From assembly GCA_021324655.1 (NCBI GenBank), contig JAJPIP010000010.1:1-38179 (forward strand): a stretch of DNA of 38,179 bases, read 5' to 3'. The notes below the pieces were generated by a model that was not told the origin of the DNA, did not search any database, and was given only the letters and a program-made list of their open reading frames with translations. Shown here piece by piece: positions 8,181 to 17,063 of this stretch. The stretch is from Pseudomonadota bacterium. GTDB lineage: Bacteria; Chloroflexota; UBA5177. Made by a program: the position numbers and the translations under genes. Each line of letters opens with the position of its first letter. Within the stretch, counting starts at the first letter, position 1.

Positions 8181-9983
8181 TCAGGGCTGACGCGGCTGAG
8201 TCACCAGGGCGATCCGGTAGGTGGTGGTGACCTCGCCCAGGCGGCGGTTCAGGATGCCGCGCACATCGACGGTATCGCCCGGCGACAGATCGGCGATGCC
8301 GACCCGGCGTCCATGGGTATCAATCAACTGCGTGCCTTTGCCGATGTCGACCAGCACGCTCTTACCGTGGAAGCGGGCGGTGATCGAGTCGCTGAATTGG
8401 CCGACGGACGAGATCAAGCCGCGGCCGGCGAACCGCTGCAGGTCGGTGTCGGTGACCACCCCGGCCTGATAGACCAGCGCCCGCTGTGGATCAGGTTGAG
8501 ATCGCGCCACGATGTGGTCGCCGATGCGGAAGTCGGAGAGATGGATGTGGACGCCCGGAGGCATCTGGAAGGAAGCGCCTTGCTGGGCGATCAGGGTCGC
8601 CACGGTGCCTCCCGAGATACGGACAAACAGCTCGTGCCCGAACTTGCGGTTGATGAGCTGAATGAAGGTGCCGCTGACGCCGGTATTGATGTGGTAATCG
8701 CTCGGTGGGCAGTTCTGCCGCGCCAACACAAGAGGGGCACGTGGCGCCTGGTGGAAACTGAGCGACCCGGACAGAGGATCGGCGGTCCGGTCGCGCTGGT
8801 TCAGCGGCGGCACGTCGAAATCGTGCTCGATGAAACTGAGGATCGACGTGAAGTCGTACTGCGCGTGGTCGACGGTGTGTGCTCGCGCGTAGGGCGAGAT
8901 AATGACCGTCGGCACACGCGGTCCCAGCGTGAGGTAATCGTAGTGGGGAGGCGCCACGTGATCGTAGAAACCGCCGAAGTCATCCCAGGTCAACACGATC
9001 AGCGTTGACTTCCAATCCGGCCCTTGCATCACGGCGTTGATCTGCTTCACCGTCCAGTTCTCACCGACACACATGCTGTACGGGGGGTGCTCGCTGTCCT
9101 GCACATTTTCCACAAGCCAGCTCACCTCGGGCAGCCGTCCCGCGAGAGCATCCGGCACGAAGGAGGTGGCGTTGACGACGTTGCTGTGCCACAGCGGGCT
9201 GTACCGCACGTGACGGATGGCATCGAACGCCGACCAGATATAGCCGGACTGGAAAGCCGGTGGCGCGTAATAGCGCCAACTCACGTGCTTGCGCTCCAGC
9301 GTATCCGCCATCGACGGGATGTTGAAGCAGGGCTTGGTGAGGTAGCGAAAGCCGGTATTGGGATTGATGGCATTGACCACGGAGTACGGGCCGCTGTCGC
9401 AGCCCCAGGCATGGCGCGTCTGCCCGCGTGGATTGTCGATCGTGTTGGCAGAGCTGGCGGCGACCAGCACCAGGTGGTTGGGGAAGCTGGGCCCCAGGAT
9501 GGTGGAAAAGAAGTGATCGTCCAGCGTGTAGGTCCGCGCGTACGCGTAGTAATCCGGGATTTCAGACGGATCGTACTCCGATTCGGCGATGTTGTGGCCG
9601 TTCTGGATGGCGCCCGGCAGGAGAGAGAAACCGTCCATGCGTCCGCGATCCACGGCCAGGGCCGCCGCATCGCCCGCGTGCCCGATGTCGAGCAAGGTGT
9701 GGTCGGGGGTGGTCCCGAGATGCACCAGCTTCCCATCCGGTGTCCGGGCGTACTTCGTTCCATCGGCTCCGGGAAAGAGACCAAAGATGTTGTCGAAGCT
9801 GTGGTTCTCTTTCATGATGATGACGATGTGCTTGATCGGCGTCCGAGCCGTGGCGGTCTTCACGGGCCGGGAGCCGGCCGCGGTGCCGGATGGAACGGCA
9901 AAAAGACCTGCCATAAGAAGCAGGATCAGGCCGAGCGTCACCAGCCCGGCAGGAAGAAAGGGAGAGCCGCGGTGCATGAGCAT
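8181..9983 (-). CDS. Secreted phosphoesterase (phospholipase C/AcpA family), short copy
   Basis: Encodes 600 residues of the PF04185-type phosphoesterase family (phospholipase C, acid phosphatase AcpA), which hydrolyses phosphodiesters or phosphomonoesters outside the cell. An N-terminal hydrophobic stretch (about 12-36) acts as signal peptide or anchor. Family motifs: [11 protein letters not shown] near residue 60, [22 protein letters not shown], and [16 protein letters not shown]. After about residue 430 come two small beta-domains resembling DUF5666 units, with [17 protein letters not shown] and [19 protein letters not shown] -10 box (9993-9988) lies four bases before the ATG at 9983 and ten before an in-frame ATG at 9977, so the mRNA is nearly leaderless and either start is possible. 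It lies downstream of a longer paralogue in the same orientation. Confidence 0.85.
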   Translation of the reverse strand: MLMHRGSPFLPAGLVTLGLILLLMAGLFAVPSGTAAGSRPVKTATARTPIKHIVIIMKENHSFDNIFGLFPGADGTKYARTPDGKLVHLGTTPDHTLLDIGHAGDAAALAVDRGRMDGFSLLPGAIQNGHNIAESEYDPSEIPDYYAYARTYTLDDHFFSTILGPSFPNHLVLVAASSANTIDNPRGQTRHAWGCDSGPYSVVNAINPNTGFRYLTKPCFNIPSMADTLERKHVSWRYYAPPAFQSGYIWSAFDAIRHVRYSPLWHSNVVNATSFVPDALAGRLPEVSWLVENVQDSEHPPYSMCVGENWTVKQINAVMQGPDWKSTLIVLTWDDFGGFYDHVAPPHYDYLTLGPRVPTVIISPYARAHTVDHAQYDFTSILSFIEHDFDVPPLNQRDRTADPLSGSLSFHQAPRAPLVLARQNCPPSDYHINTGVSGTFIQLINRKFGHELFVRISGGTVATLIAQQGASFQMPPGVHIHLSDFRIGDHIVARSQPDPQRALVYQAGVVTDTDLQRFAGRGLISSVGQFSDSITARFHGKSVLVDIGKGTQLIDTHGRRVGIADLSPGDTVDVRGILNRRLGEVTTTYRIALVTQPRQP

Positions 9984-9987
9984 GTGT

Positions 9988-9993
9988 ATTGTA
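9988..9993 (-). promoter_or_regulatory. -10 box of the short phosphoesterase gene
   Basis: TACAAT on the minus strand sits between the two phosphoesterase genes, four bases upstream of the start codon. No clear -35 box. It implies that this copy can be transcribed separately from the upstream paralogue. Confidence 0.45.
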
Positions 9994-10013
9994 CGGAACC
10001 AGCCGTTGCCTCT

Positions 10014-12383
10014 CTAGGTGATCGTGAAGTGCAGCGAGGCCGAGGCCGTACCCGTCGCCGTAGTGGCCGTGGCACGGATAGAAATGACCGGCGACGGGAG
10101 GTGATGACGCGGAACGCGGAAATGGTACGTTGCCTTCCCCGGCGTCCCGAGGGGCAGTGTCAACTTCGTCACATGTCCACCGGGATACCGAATCTGCACG
10201 GCCGCGCGCCCGCCCGGCGGGCCGAGCACGATCAGGGTTTGCACGCCGCCCGGCCGGATCCGGGGATGCGCGACGTATAGCTCGAGAGGTGCCCGGGCCA
10301 CCTGGAAGGTGGTGACGGCACTGCCGGTGGCGGAGGTGACCAACACCGTCGCCTGCTGCGATGTTGCCGTGTTCGCCCCCGGCGGCACCGTGAAGGTGTA
10401 CGAGACATGCCCGGACGCGGAGGTCGTGCGGCGAACGCGCAGCGTCTTGCCCGAGGCGAACCGGATGCTGATGGTGAGGCGGGTTCGCGCCGGGGCTTGA
10501 ACCACGATCGCGTCCTTGCTGCCGGCTGCCACCGGCGAGTGCGCCACGCTCACCGTGATCGCCGCGGCCGGGATCGTCAGGATCTCGATACGCTGCGTCT
10601 CAACGACCGACTCGGACTGCGTATCCAGGAAACCGGTGAGGCGAACCACCTCATTGCTCTGGAGATCCTGGAGTGATCCGTACTTCCCGCCGGGGAAGGT
10701 GACCACCGTTTTTCGGCTCAGCACCACAAAGACCTGGGTCTTGCCGATCGTCGCGTCGGCGGAGGTCAGGTCGGCCTCCACGTCGTTGAGAACGGCTTTC
10801 TGATTGTGGAGAGACACGACCGAGCGATCGAGCACATTGAAGGCGCTGTAGGTCAGTGCGCGTGTCGGATCCGGGGTCGCGTGGGTCTCGATCGTATCGC
10901 CCGATGATATGTCGGCGAGCGGCATCGGGAGATGCGAGGCATCGCGCAGGTTGTACGACGGGCCCAGCAGCACCTGGACGAGGACACCGTCGAGGGTACG
11001 GACCGTAATGGTGGTGAGGCCGTCATGCGTGTGGACGGAGACGACTTTGCCGGTGATCAGCGTCCTGGTCACGTAATCGCTCTTCGGGCAGGGAGGTGTA
11101 TGGACGACGAGCGGCGCCAGCGGCCGCTGATGGAAGTCGAAGGAACCCTGCATGGGCCGGGCACGCCGATCACGCCAGGTCAGCGGCCGGAGATGAAAAT
11201 CATCCTCGATGAACCGCAGCATCGAATCGAAGTCGTAGATGGTGTGGTCCACGTGATGAGCCCGGGCATAGGGCGAGATGACGATAGTGGGCACCCGCGG
11301 GCCGAGACTGATCACATCGAGACGGGGCGGCGCGACGTGATCGTAGAAGCCACCGAAGTCGTCCCAGGTGAGAAAGATGGCGGTGTGACGCCAGTAACGG
11401 CTTTTCATCACCGCATTGATCACCGACTCGCTCCAGGACTCTCCGACGCAGATAGCCCCCGGCGGGTGGTCACTGTGCTCGGCGTCCGTCACCAACCAGC
11501 TCACCGCCGGAAGCCGGCCGCCGTGCACATCCCGCACGAACTGCTTGTCGCTGACGACATTGGTCTTCCACAGTTTGCTGTAGCGGATGTGATGGATCGC
11601 ATCCAGGGCCGACCAGACGTAACCCGAGGCGAAGTGCTGCGGCGCATAGTAGCGCCAGGAGATGTGTGCCCGTTGCAGGAGATCGGCCAGCGTCCGAAAG
11701 TTGAAGCACGGGTGCGTCCGATAGCGCGTTCCGTTGGGACGGATGGCGTTGACGTAGGAGGTTGGCCCCGAATCGCAGCCCCAGGAGTGCACGATCTGGC
11801 CTCCGGGATTGTCCACCGTATTCCCCGAGGTGGCGGCCACGCTCACCAGATGGTTGGGGAAGCTGGGCCCCAGGATCGTGGAGAAGAAGTGGTCGTCCAG
11901 CGTAAAGGCCCGAGCATAGTCCCAGTAGCCGGGGATCTCGCTCTCGTCATACTGGCTGTCGGCGATGTTGTGCCCGTTCTGGATGGCGCCGGGAATGAGG
12001 TCGAACCGATCCATGCGGCCGTGGTCCACTGCCAGGACCGCCGCCGAACCGGCATGTCCGATATCGAGCAGCATGGGATCGGGCGTCCGTCCCATTCGGA
12101 TGACCTGGCCATTGGAGAGGCGTGCCTGGTCCGTGCCGTCCGCGCCCGGGAACAGCCCAAACATGTTGTCGAAGGAGCGATTCTCCTTGTCGATGATGAT
12201 GATGTGGTCGATCGGGTAGCGGGCAGCGTGTGACGCCGGCGTGACGGCGGCGCCGGACACGTGGGCGGCGGAGGTGGGTGACGAGCGGACCGCCACGATC
12301 CCCAGGCCGGCCGCCAGGATCAGCAGAAAGAGAACGGGTAGCGGGCTACGCATGAGATCTCGCCGCCGGCCGGAGAGGAACAT
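10014..12383 (-). CDS. Secreted phosphoesterase (phospholipase C/AcpA family), long copy
   Basis: Encodes 789 residues. The first ~430 closely parallel the downstream copy: [64 protein letters not shown]. The tail differs. After DUF5666-like units it carries two tandem Ig-like/beta-sandwich segments at about 610-790 ([13 protein letters not shown] and [12 protein letters not shown]), which suggest cell-surface or substrate binding. The start is uncertain. The ATG at 12383 gives an n-region SGRRRDLM that looks like a weak twin-arginine motif; an in-frame ATG at 12353 gives a conventional signal peptide. Its 31-base gap to the downstream paralogue indicates a tandem duplication. Confidence 0.85.
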   Translation of the reverse strand: MFLSGRRRDLMRSPLPVLFLLILAAGLGIVAVRSSPTSAAHVSGAAVTPASHAARYPIDHIIIIDKENRSFDNMFGLFPGADGTDQARLSNGQVIRMGRTPDPMLLDIGHAGSAAVLAVDHGRMDRFDLIPGAIQNGHNIADSQYDESEIPGYWDYARAFTLDDHFFSTILGPSFPNHLVSVAATSGNTVDNPGGQIVHSWGCDSGPTSYVNAIRPNGTRYRTHPCFNFRTLADLLQRAHISWRYYAPQHFASGYVWSALDAIHHIRYSKLWKTNVVSDKQFVRDVHGGRLPAVSWLVTDAEHSDHPPGAICVGESWSESVINAVMKSRYWRHTAIFLTWDDFGGFYDHVAPPRLDVISLGPRVPTIVISPYARAHHVDHTIYDFDSMLRFIEDDFHLRPLTWRDRRARPMQGSFDFHQRPLAPLVVHTPPCPKSDYVTRTLITGKVVSVHTHDGLTTITVRTLDGVLVQVLLGPSYNLRDASHLPMPLADISSGDTIETHATPDPTRALTYSAFNVLDRSVVSLHNQKAVLNDVEADLTSADATIGKTQVFVVLSRKTVVTFPGGKYGSLQDLQSNEVVRLTGFLDTQSESVVETQRIEILTIPAAAITVSVAHSPVAAGSKDAIVVQAPARTRLTISIRFASGKTLRVRRTTSASGHVSYTFTVPPGANTATSQQATVLVTSATGSAVTTFQVARAPLELYVAHPRIRPGGVQTLIVLGPPGGRAAVQIRYPGGHVTKLTLPLGTPGKATYHFRVPRHHLPSPVISIRATATTATGTASASLHFTIT

Positions 12384-12412
12384 CGGACGGGTGCCGAGGG
12401 TGACTCACAGGG

Positions 12413-12441
12413 TTGCGGGCCGCCGGTGCGGCCCGTACAAT
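12413..12441 (+). promoter_or_regulatory. Promoter of the unrecognised gene at 12453
   Basis: TTGCGG (12413-12418) and TACAAT (12436-12441) are 17 bases apart. The start codon follows 11 bases after the -10, giving a leader of only a few bases. It lies between two divergent genes. Confidence 0.5.
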
Positions 12442-12452
12442 CGGGAACCAAG

Positions 12453-13001
12453 ATGCAGCCCATCCGTCCGCCCGAGGACAGCCAGCCAACCAATCAGGTT
12501 TCAGCCGCACGGCTGATCTCCTACCAAGATACGTTGCGTGCCATCGGTCATTGGCTGGACAGTCAGGAGGCGGAAGCCTTTTCGCTCTTTGAGACGCCGG
12601 ACGATGTGGTTGTCGTGCTTGAGAAACCGGTCCACAGCGCCTCCGAGCACCACTTCACGCCGGCCCACCTCACGGAGCGCCTGGAAGAGATGCAGCGCAG
12701 CCGGGCTGACGCCAAAAAGGCCCCGCGTGGCATACCGGGCTTCGGGGTGGAATCGTCGGGATACCGCGATTTCTTCCGTGCCCTTGGCTTCGAGCTGGAT
12801 CATGCCGGCGCGCACGGGATCATCCTCGTCAAGGTGGCCGATCAATTCCTGCTCACCTACAGCTACATGGATCCGGTTCACGGCGCTGCCTGGCTCAAGC
12901 GGCGCATCACGATCGACGAGCCGGCCATGGCGGAGATCATGAACGCATCCCGCTCGCGCCGCCGCTGGAACGACCAGCGCCGGCGGTTCTGGCCGCTCTA
13001 A
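12453..13001 (+). CDS. Unrecognised 182-residue soluble protein
   Basis: I do not recognise the family. The protein has no signal peptide or membrane segment, a mixed alpha/beta look, a central FFRALGFELDHAGAHGIILV stretch, and a strongly basic C-terminus (SRSRRRWNDQRRRFWPL) that could bind nucleic acid (inference). The ATG at 12453 was chosen over an in-frame GTG at 12426 because the GTG would lie upstream of the -10 box at 12436-12441. It converges on a minus-strand gene and their stop regions overlap by four bases. Confidence 0.6.
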   Translation: MQPIRPPEDSQPTNQVSAARLISYQDTLRAIGHWLDSQEAEAFSLFETPDDVVVVLEKPVHSASEHHFTPAHLTERLEEMQRSRADAKKAPRGIPGFGVESSGYRDFFRALGFELDHAGAHGIILVKVADQFLLTYSYMDPVHGAAWLKRRITIDEPAMAEIMNASRSRRRWNDQRRRFWPL

Positions 13002-13495
13002 CCACCGTTCCCGTCCAGCTGCTCGCGCATCCACGCGACCTCGGTGGCGCGGCGCGTGGCGATCTCGCGGTCGAGGGCAGCCCGATCGCGGATCGCGAGA
13101 GTTCGGGCCGCTTCGGCGAGCTTGCCGGCCAGTGTGGTCCGCAGGGCCAGGGTATCGGCGTCCGGCCCCTGGCGGCGCTTCTGGACACCGGTCAGCACCC
13201 GTCCCCAGAGGGCGACCAGCGTCCGGGGCATCAGGGCAATCTCCGTTGACTCCCCCTCCATCTCCGCGGCCGTAGTATCCATCATCTCTTTGACGATACG
13301 GCTCTCCTCGGCCACGAACTCGAAGCGCTTCCGTGTCTCCGATCCGCAGGTCAAGCGGACCATGGCACGAAATGGACCGAGGCGCTCGTAGACATGAGCG
13401 AGATCGGCCAGCGCCTGCACCTCCGCCCGCGACAGCGTCACGCGCACGGTGCGTGTCTTGCCGGCTACAGCGTGGTGGTGGGACGCTCCTGCCAT
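12998..13495 (-). CDS. Unrecognised helical 165-residue protein
   Basis: The family is not recognised. The sequence is rich in Ala, Arg, Glu and Leu and looks mostly helical. The TRTVRVTLSRAEVQALADLA segment near the N-terminus resembles ribbon-helix-helix or helical-bundle entries, but the match is weak. No signal or membrane segment. The ATG at 13495 has GGAG nearby and overlaps the 3' end of the upstream DUF2171-like gene by 31 bases, suggesting translational coupling in a two-gene operon. Confidence 0.55.
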   Translation of the reverse strand: MAGASHHHAVAGKTRTVRVTLSRAEVQALADLAHVYERLGPFRAMVRLTCGSETRKRFEFVAEESRIVKEMMDTTAAEMEGESTEIALMPRTLVALWGRVLTGVQKRRQGPDADTLALRTTLAGKLAEAARTLAIRDRAALDREIATRRATEVAWMREQLDGNGG

Positions 13496-13794
13496 CCGCG
13501 CTTCTCCGCTTCCAATTCGGTGAGGTCAAGCTGGACACGATTGCCGGCGACATCCTGAATCGCCGAGAACGGCACAAACCAATCGTTGGCGAGGGGGCGA
13601 TCGAGATGGAAGTAGCCCTCGCCCGGCTCGAGGCGGCGCCCGCTCCCTTCAATGTCGAGCAGACCCTGCGGACCCGCTTCCGGCGGAACGACGCGTCCGT
13701 CCGGCCACCAGATGCGCTTCACCGTTCCCAGGCGCGATCCGCCGCGCGCATAGACATCGGCGCCGACGTGCAGATTGCTCACATTGATGGGCAT
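13465..13794 (-). CDS. DUF2171/PRC-barrel-like small protein
   Basis: Encodes 109 residues beginning MPINVSNLHVGADVYAR, followed by GSRLGTVKRIW. This matches the small beta-barrel proteins annotated as DUF2171 or PRC-barrel-like, which keep a conserved G-x-x-V-Y-x-x-D/G-G-x-x-x-G-x-V pattern; their role is poorly known. The ATG at 13794 has a strong AGGAGG eight bases upstream, so longer in-frame extensions were dropped. It is the first gene of a pair with the helical protein downstream. A strong hairpin-plus-T-tract lies between its likely promoter and its start codon, which may attenuate it. Confidence 0.65.
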   Translation of the reverse strand: MPINVSNLHVGADVYARGGSRLGTVKRIWWPDGRVVPPEAGPQGLLDIEGSGRRLEPGEGYFHLDRPLANDWFVPFSAIQDVAGNRVQLDLTELEAEKRGWQERPTTTL

Positions 13795-13855
13795 GGATGC
13801 GACCTCCTCGCGTCTCTCCCTCCCAGCATAGACACCGCTTGCCCGGCGAGAACAC

Positions 13856-13889
13856 AAAAAAGCGGCCGGAGCGTCTTTGCTCCGGCCGC
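13856..13889 (-). terminator. Intrinsic terminator inside the DUF2171-like gene leader
   Basis: On the minus strand, GCGGCCGGAGC and GCTCCGGCCGC form a perfect 11-bp stem with a six-base loop, followed by six T (13861-13856). It lies about 62 bases upstream of the start codon at 13794 and about 30 bases downstream of the probable transcription start. No minus-strand gene lies upstream for it to end. It is therefore either an attenuator or the end of a roughly 60-base RNA. Confidence 0.8.
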
Positions 13890-13923
13890 GATACCGCCCA
13901 GAGGACGGGCTCAGCACTCACCC

Positions 13924-13952
13924 AGCGTAAAGGCTCAAAGGACAAAGGTCAA
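13924..13952 (-). promoter_or_regulatory. Minus-strand promoter upstream of the DUF2171-like gene
   Basis: TTGACC (13952-13947) and TACGCT (13929-13924) are exactly 17 bases apart on the minus strand. Start of transcription would be near 13917, giving a leader of about 120 bases to the start codon with the terminator hairpin inside. The -35 region is part of a palindrome, GTCAACTTGAC (13948-13958). Confidence 0.6.
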
Positions 13953-14292
13953 CTTGACAAAACAGAATATTTGTGCATGCGAATAAACGCGGCGCTACAC
14001 GTGCACAAGTATGTGGAGAAAGATGTGGATGAAATCCTCTTTCTGCGCACAGATCGTGGATACGCGCGCACTTCGGCGTGGATGGCCGATTCCCTCTCCC
14101 ACCCCTCGCCGCGCCGCGAGTCTCGACATAAGGAATAGGGGCCGCGTCGTGACCGGAACGGCCCATATACAGAGACGCCGGCGGCGGGTACTGTAGGGCC
14201 AGGTAATCTGCGGAGGTGGGGGATTACCGAACGGGTGGCTCTCGGGCCCCCGGGCCATCATCTTTCTTTCCGTCCTTCTCCTTTCCGTCCCG
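13953..14292. other. Gene-free spacer
   Basis: About 340 bases hold no gene I can support. A plus-strand TTGACA at 13954-13959 has no matching -10 box. A 53-codon plus-strand reading frame starting at 13977 lacks a ribosome binding site and has no recognisable features. Confidence 0.5.
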
Positions 14293-14328
14293 CCTACAGG
14301 GGGAGCGCTCAAGCGCTCCCCCTGTAGG
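14293..14328. repeat. Perfect 17-bp inverted repeat
   Basis: CCTACAGGGGGAGCGCT (14293-14309) and its exact complement (14312-14328) are separated by two bases, so the DNA is a near-perfect palindrome able to extrude as a cruciform. It lies just upstream of the promoter of the PHP phosphatase gene. It may be a REP-like insertion or a binding site. Confidence 0.8.
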
Positions 14329-14342
14329 TATTTCTGGGCCGT

Positions 14343-14348
14343 TAGACT
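14343..14348 (+). promoter_or_regulatory. -10 box for leaderless PHP phosphatase gene
   Basis: TAGACT lies five bases before the GTG at 14354; no Shine-Dalgarno sequence exists. The box supports the internal GTG as the true start. Confidence 0.5.
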
Positions 14349-14353
14349 GGGAC

Positions 14354-15091
14354 GTGATCGATCTGCACAACCACATCCTCCCGGGGCTGGACGACGGCGC
14401 GGCCCACCTGGAGGAAAGTCTGGAGATCGCGCGCCGCTTTGTCGCCGAGGGGGTGACGCAGGTCGCGGCCACCCCGCATCTGAATCCGATGGAGGGCACG
14501 GGAGCGCGGTTACCGGACGTGCTGGAGGGGGTTGCGCGGGTGCGGGCGGCGCTGGAGGGCGCGGGAATCCCGCTGGATGTCGTGCCCGGCAGCGAGGTGT
14601 ATCTGACGCCCGACGTGCCCGAGCTCCTGGGCGCCGGAGAGATTGCGACCCTGGGCGGTAGCCGGGCCGTGCTGGTCGAGCTGCCGTTCCACGGCCGGCC
14701 GTCCTATGTGGAGGACGTGCTGGAGTGGATCGTTGCCGCCGGCTTCACGCCGGTCCTGGCCCATCCGGAGCGGTCCTCCTGGCTGGCCGGCGACGCCGGC
14801 GCCGTCGACTGGCTGCTGCGCCGCGAGGTTCCGCTCCAGCTCACCGCTGCCCCTCTCCTCGGCGGCTACGGTTCCGGCATACAGCGGACGGCGATGTCAT
14901 TCCTGCAAGGCGGCGCCTACAGCCTCGCCGCCAGTGACCGGCACCACCCCGAGCAGGCCCGATCCCTCGCCGACCTGCACGCCGCCATCGCCAAAGCGAC
15001 CGACGAAGAAACCGCCGATCTCCTGCTCTCCGAGAACCCGGCCCGCCTCCTTGCCGGCGAGCCGGTGGTCAGACCAACGGTCGTGTACTAG
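14354..15091 (+). CDS. CpsB/YwqE-type PHP-family tyrosine phosphatase
   Basis: Encodes 245 residues of the PHP metal-dependent family, CpsB/CapC/YwqE branch. Relatives dephosphorylate bacterial tyrosine kinases that control capsule or exopolysaccharide synthesis. Metal-binding motifs: DLHNHILPGLDDGA at residues 3-16, ATPHLNP, HPERSSW, and SDRHHPEQ near the C-terminus. The frame is open 46 codons upstream, but that part is low-complexity and includes the palindrome. The GTG at 14354 gives the usual family start right before the first metal motif and follows a TAGACT -10 by five bases. No kinase or polysaccharide gene is adjacent, so the substrate is open. Confidence 0.85.
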   Translation: MIDLHNHILPGLDDGAAHLEESLEIARRFVAEGVTQVAATPHLNPMEGTGARLPDVLEGVARVRAALEGAGIPLDVVPGSEVYLTPDVPELLGAGEIATLGGSRAVLVELPFHGRPSYVEDVLEWIVAAGFTPVLAHPERSSWLAGDAGAVDWLLRREVPLQLTAAPLLGGYGSGIQRTAMSFLQGGAYSLAASDRHHPEQARSLADLHAAIAKATDEETADLLLSENPARLLAGEPVVRPTVVY

Positions 15092-15113
15092 CTAGCCGGG
15101 GCGTCGCGCCTTC

Positions 15114-15209
15114 GTCGTGGCCGGCCCCGAGTGGTGGCCGGCCACAGGGCTCCACCTCAGGTGCTTGACTAATACGTCAAGGCTGGCGGCCACTCGGGGC
15201 CGCCACTAC
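15114..15209. repeat. Inverted pair of REP elements (BIME)
   Basis: A forward copy (15114-15143, core GGCCCCGAGTGGTGGCCGG) and a reverse copy (15181-15209, core GGCGGCCACTCGGGGCCGCC) face each other across a 37-base spacer. They belong to the same family as the copies around the transposase at 33-34 kb. The pair lies between the 3' ends of two convergent genes, a typical REP location. Confidence 0.8.
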
Positions 15210-15279
15210 GCGCCGACTGCGCACCAACTACGGACCAACGCATCGCATCGGGCGGCCATATTCGGCGTGAACGCCTCTA

Positions 15280-15612
15280 CTACACCGCCAGGGCGAGAAT
15301 ATCCGGCCCCTGTGCCTCACGCACCAGCCCATTGCTCCCCAGGGTGTAAACCTGCATGTCGTGCTGCTCGAGCGAGGTGACGACGAGCTGCGCGCCGCAG
15401 GGCAGCGCGGCCAGCAGATCCAGGATCATTCGGGCCGACACCCCGGTCAGATCGGCGACCACCAGGGAGACATCCGGCTCCAGCGACCACTCATCCCAGC
15501 TCACCACACTGGCCTCATACGTTGGACGCAGGCGATGCACGAAGGTCGCCGCGACGATCGGGTAGTCGCTGATAACGGCCGCCACAGGCGCCCGGCGTGC
15601 AGGGTTGGACAT
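15280..15612 (-). CDS. Receiver-like protein, possibly degenerate
   Basis: Encodes 110 residues resembling a response-regulator receiver fold: AAVISDYPIVAATFVHRL as beta1-alpha1, SLVVADLTG as the beta3 region, AQLVVTS as beta4. D in VADLTG sits where the phospho-acceptor usually lies, but the N-terminal acidic pair is incomplete and no output domain follows. Phosphorylation is therefore doubtful. The ATG at 15612 follows TATCGT (minus strand 15625-15620) by seven bases, the leaderless pattern, and is preferred to the in-frame ATG at 15642. No histidine kinase is nearby. Confidence 0.5.
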   Translation of the reverse strand: MSNPARRAPVAAVISDYPIVAATFVHRLRPTYEASVVSWDEWSLEPDVSLVVADLTGVSARMILDLLAALPCGAQLVVTSLEQHDMQVYTLGSNGLVREAQGPDILALAV

Positions 15613-15672
15613 AACGCACACGATACGCGGAGCGCATGACATTTCCTATACGTCGAACGATCAATCCTGACG

Positions 15673-15693
15673 GTTCCTGCGAAGGAAACCGTT
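15673..15693. other. Small hairpin with GCGA tetraloop
   Basis: GGTTCCT and AGGAAACC can pair around a GCGA (GNRA) tetraloop. It lies in the spacer between the receiver-like gene and the glycosylase gene, with outer CGAACG/CGTTCG matches. The role is not evident. Confidence 0.3.
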
Positions 15694-15782
15694 CGACCCG
15701 GGAAGACCCCCGTGACCGGCGCCCGGGGAAGAAGAGGAGGAAGGGGCAGGGAGAGAGCCGGGCGCCGATCGCTGGGTGTCTC

Positions 15783-15811
15783 TTGCTTCGATTATATTGT
15801 GATCCTATAAA
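15783..15811 (+). promoter_or_regulatory. Promoter of the YcaQ-like gene
   Basis: TTGCTT (15783-15788) and TATAAA (15806-15811) are 17 bases apart in a locally AT-rich stretch. Transcription would start near 15818, with AAGGTGA at the very 5' end as a possible ribosome binding site. Confidence 0.6.
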
Positions 15812-15836
15812 AATCGCAAGGTGACTAGTATGGAAC

Positions 15837-17012
15837 ATGCTTTCTATATCGGAGGCCGAGGCGCGGGCGCTGCTGATCTCCTACCACCTGCAGCCGTCCA
15901 CCGTGGCCGGCGTCTTCGACCGCCTGGGCAGCGTCCAGTACGATCCCCTCAACCCCGTGGGCCGCAACCCCGATCTGGTCTTCCAGGCACGCGTTCCCGG
16001 CTACCGGGTGGACGATTGGCAACACGCTACCTACCGGGAGCGCGTCGCCTACGACGCCTGGGACAAGCAGGCATCGCTCGTCCCGGTCGCCGACTGGCCG
16101 GCGCGCGCTCTGATCCGCGAGCGCTACCACCCCTGGCACGACCGGCAGATTCTCGACGAGTTCCCGGAGATGGTCGCGGCGGTCTTCGTCGAGATCGACC
16201 GGCGCGGCCCGCTCTCCTCCCTGGAGTTCGAGGACCGGCGGCGGGCGCCGGAGCGCCACTCCTGGTACGGCCCCACCATCGTCAAGCGCGTGCTGCGCGC
16301 CCTCTGGGCACGGGGTGAGCTCGTCACCCACCACCGCGCGGCGGGCCGCCACTACTACGACCGTCCGGAGCGCGTCATCCCGTCCCAACACCTCGCCGCG
16401 GCGCCGCTGCGCGACGAGAACGCCTACCGGCGCTGGGTCGTGGCGCGGCGTCACCAGTCGGCCGGCCTGCTACGGCCCGGCGCGAGCGCCGAGATCTGGA
16501 GCGTGACGGGCGACGCGGCGGGTCGGGCGGCGGCCATCGCCGATCTCGTGGCGTCGGGAGAGATCATCCCGGTCCACGTCGGCCGCAAAGGGACGCTCTA
16601 CCATCTCGTCGCACCGGCACTCTCCCTCGCCGGCTCTCCGTCCCCACCGCGCGTCACCTTCCTCGGCCCGCTCGACAACCTGCTCTGGGATCGCCGTGCC
16701 ATCCGCGACCTCTTCGGCTTCGAATACATCTGGGAAGTCTACAAGCGCCAGGCCGACCGCCGCTGGGGCTACTACGTCCTCCCCGTCCTTCACGGTGACC
16801 GCTTCGTGGCCCGCGTCGATTCCCGCCTCGAGGGCAAGACCTGGAGCATCGCCGGCTGGTGGTGGGAAGAGGGTGTGGAGCGCACCCCCGAGCTGTTGGA
16901 TGCCCTTGGCGACGCCGTCATCCGCTTCCGTGCCTATCTCGACGCCGAGAAGACGGTCCTGCCGCGCGGGCTGGATCGTCTGACACGCTCTGCCCTCCTG
17001 CGCCGGGCGTAG
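15837..17012 (+). CDS. YcaQ/AlkZ-family DNA glycosylase (HTH_42)
   Basis: Encodes 391 residues of the HTH_42 winged-helix glycosylase superfamily, whose characterised members remove alkylated bases and unhook interstrand crosslinks. The N-terminal region has GSVQYDPLNPVGRNPDL; Q34-Y35-D36 matches the QxD catalytic motif of the YcaQ-like branch, as opposed to QxQ of AlkZ. Winged-helix segments follow, and the C-terminal LGPLDNLLWDRR...YIWEVYKR block is typical of the family. The start at ATG 15837 is in the right frame, while an ATG seven bases upstream is in another frame. It has its own promoter and is not in an obvious operon. Confidence 0.85.
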   Translation: MLSISEAEARALLISYHLQPSTVAGVFDRLGSVQYDPLNPVGRNPDLVFQARVPGYRVDDWQHATYRERVAYDAWDKQASLVPVADWPARALIRERYHPWHDRQILDEFPEMVAAVFVEIDRRGPLSSLEFEDRRRAPERHSWYGPTIVKRVLRALWARGELVTHHRAAGRHYYDRPERVIPSQHLAAAPLRDENAYRRWVVARRHQSAGLLRPGASAEIWSVTGDAAGRAAAIADLVASGEIIPVHVGRKGTLYHLVAPALSLAGSPSPPRVTFLGPLDNLLWDRRAIRDLFGFEYIWEVYKRQADRRWGYYVLPVLHGDRFVARVDSRLEGKTWSIAGWWWEEGVERTPELLDALGDAVIRFRAYLDAEKTVLPRGLDRLTRSALLRRA

Positions 17013-17063
17013 AGGAGGACTGGGCAAACCCAACCACGGCATACCCCGTCCGTCGCGCGAATC

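Noticed and set aside
9024-12233. Two long plus-strand frames opposite the phosphoesterases
   Set aside because: Rich in Arg, His, Val and Asp, without domains, and antisense to conserved phosphoesterase motifs.
12501-13652. 383-codon minus-strand frame
   Set aside because: It overlaps two better-supported frames and reads as arginine/proline-rich low-complexity sequence.
13886-13899. T-box-like string GGGCGGTATCGCGG (minus strand) before the terminator of the DUF2171-like leader
   Set aside because: The essential UGG is CGG and ACC is ATC, so tRNA pairing would fail. The predicted transcript start leaves no room for stem I.
13977-14138. 53-codon plus-strand reading frame
   Set aside because: No ribosome binding site, no usable promoter and no recognisable features.
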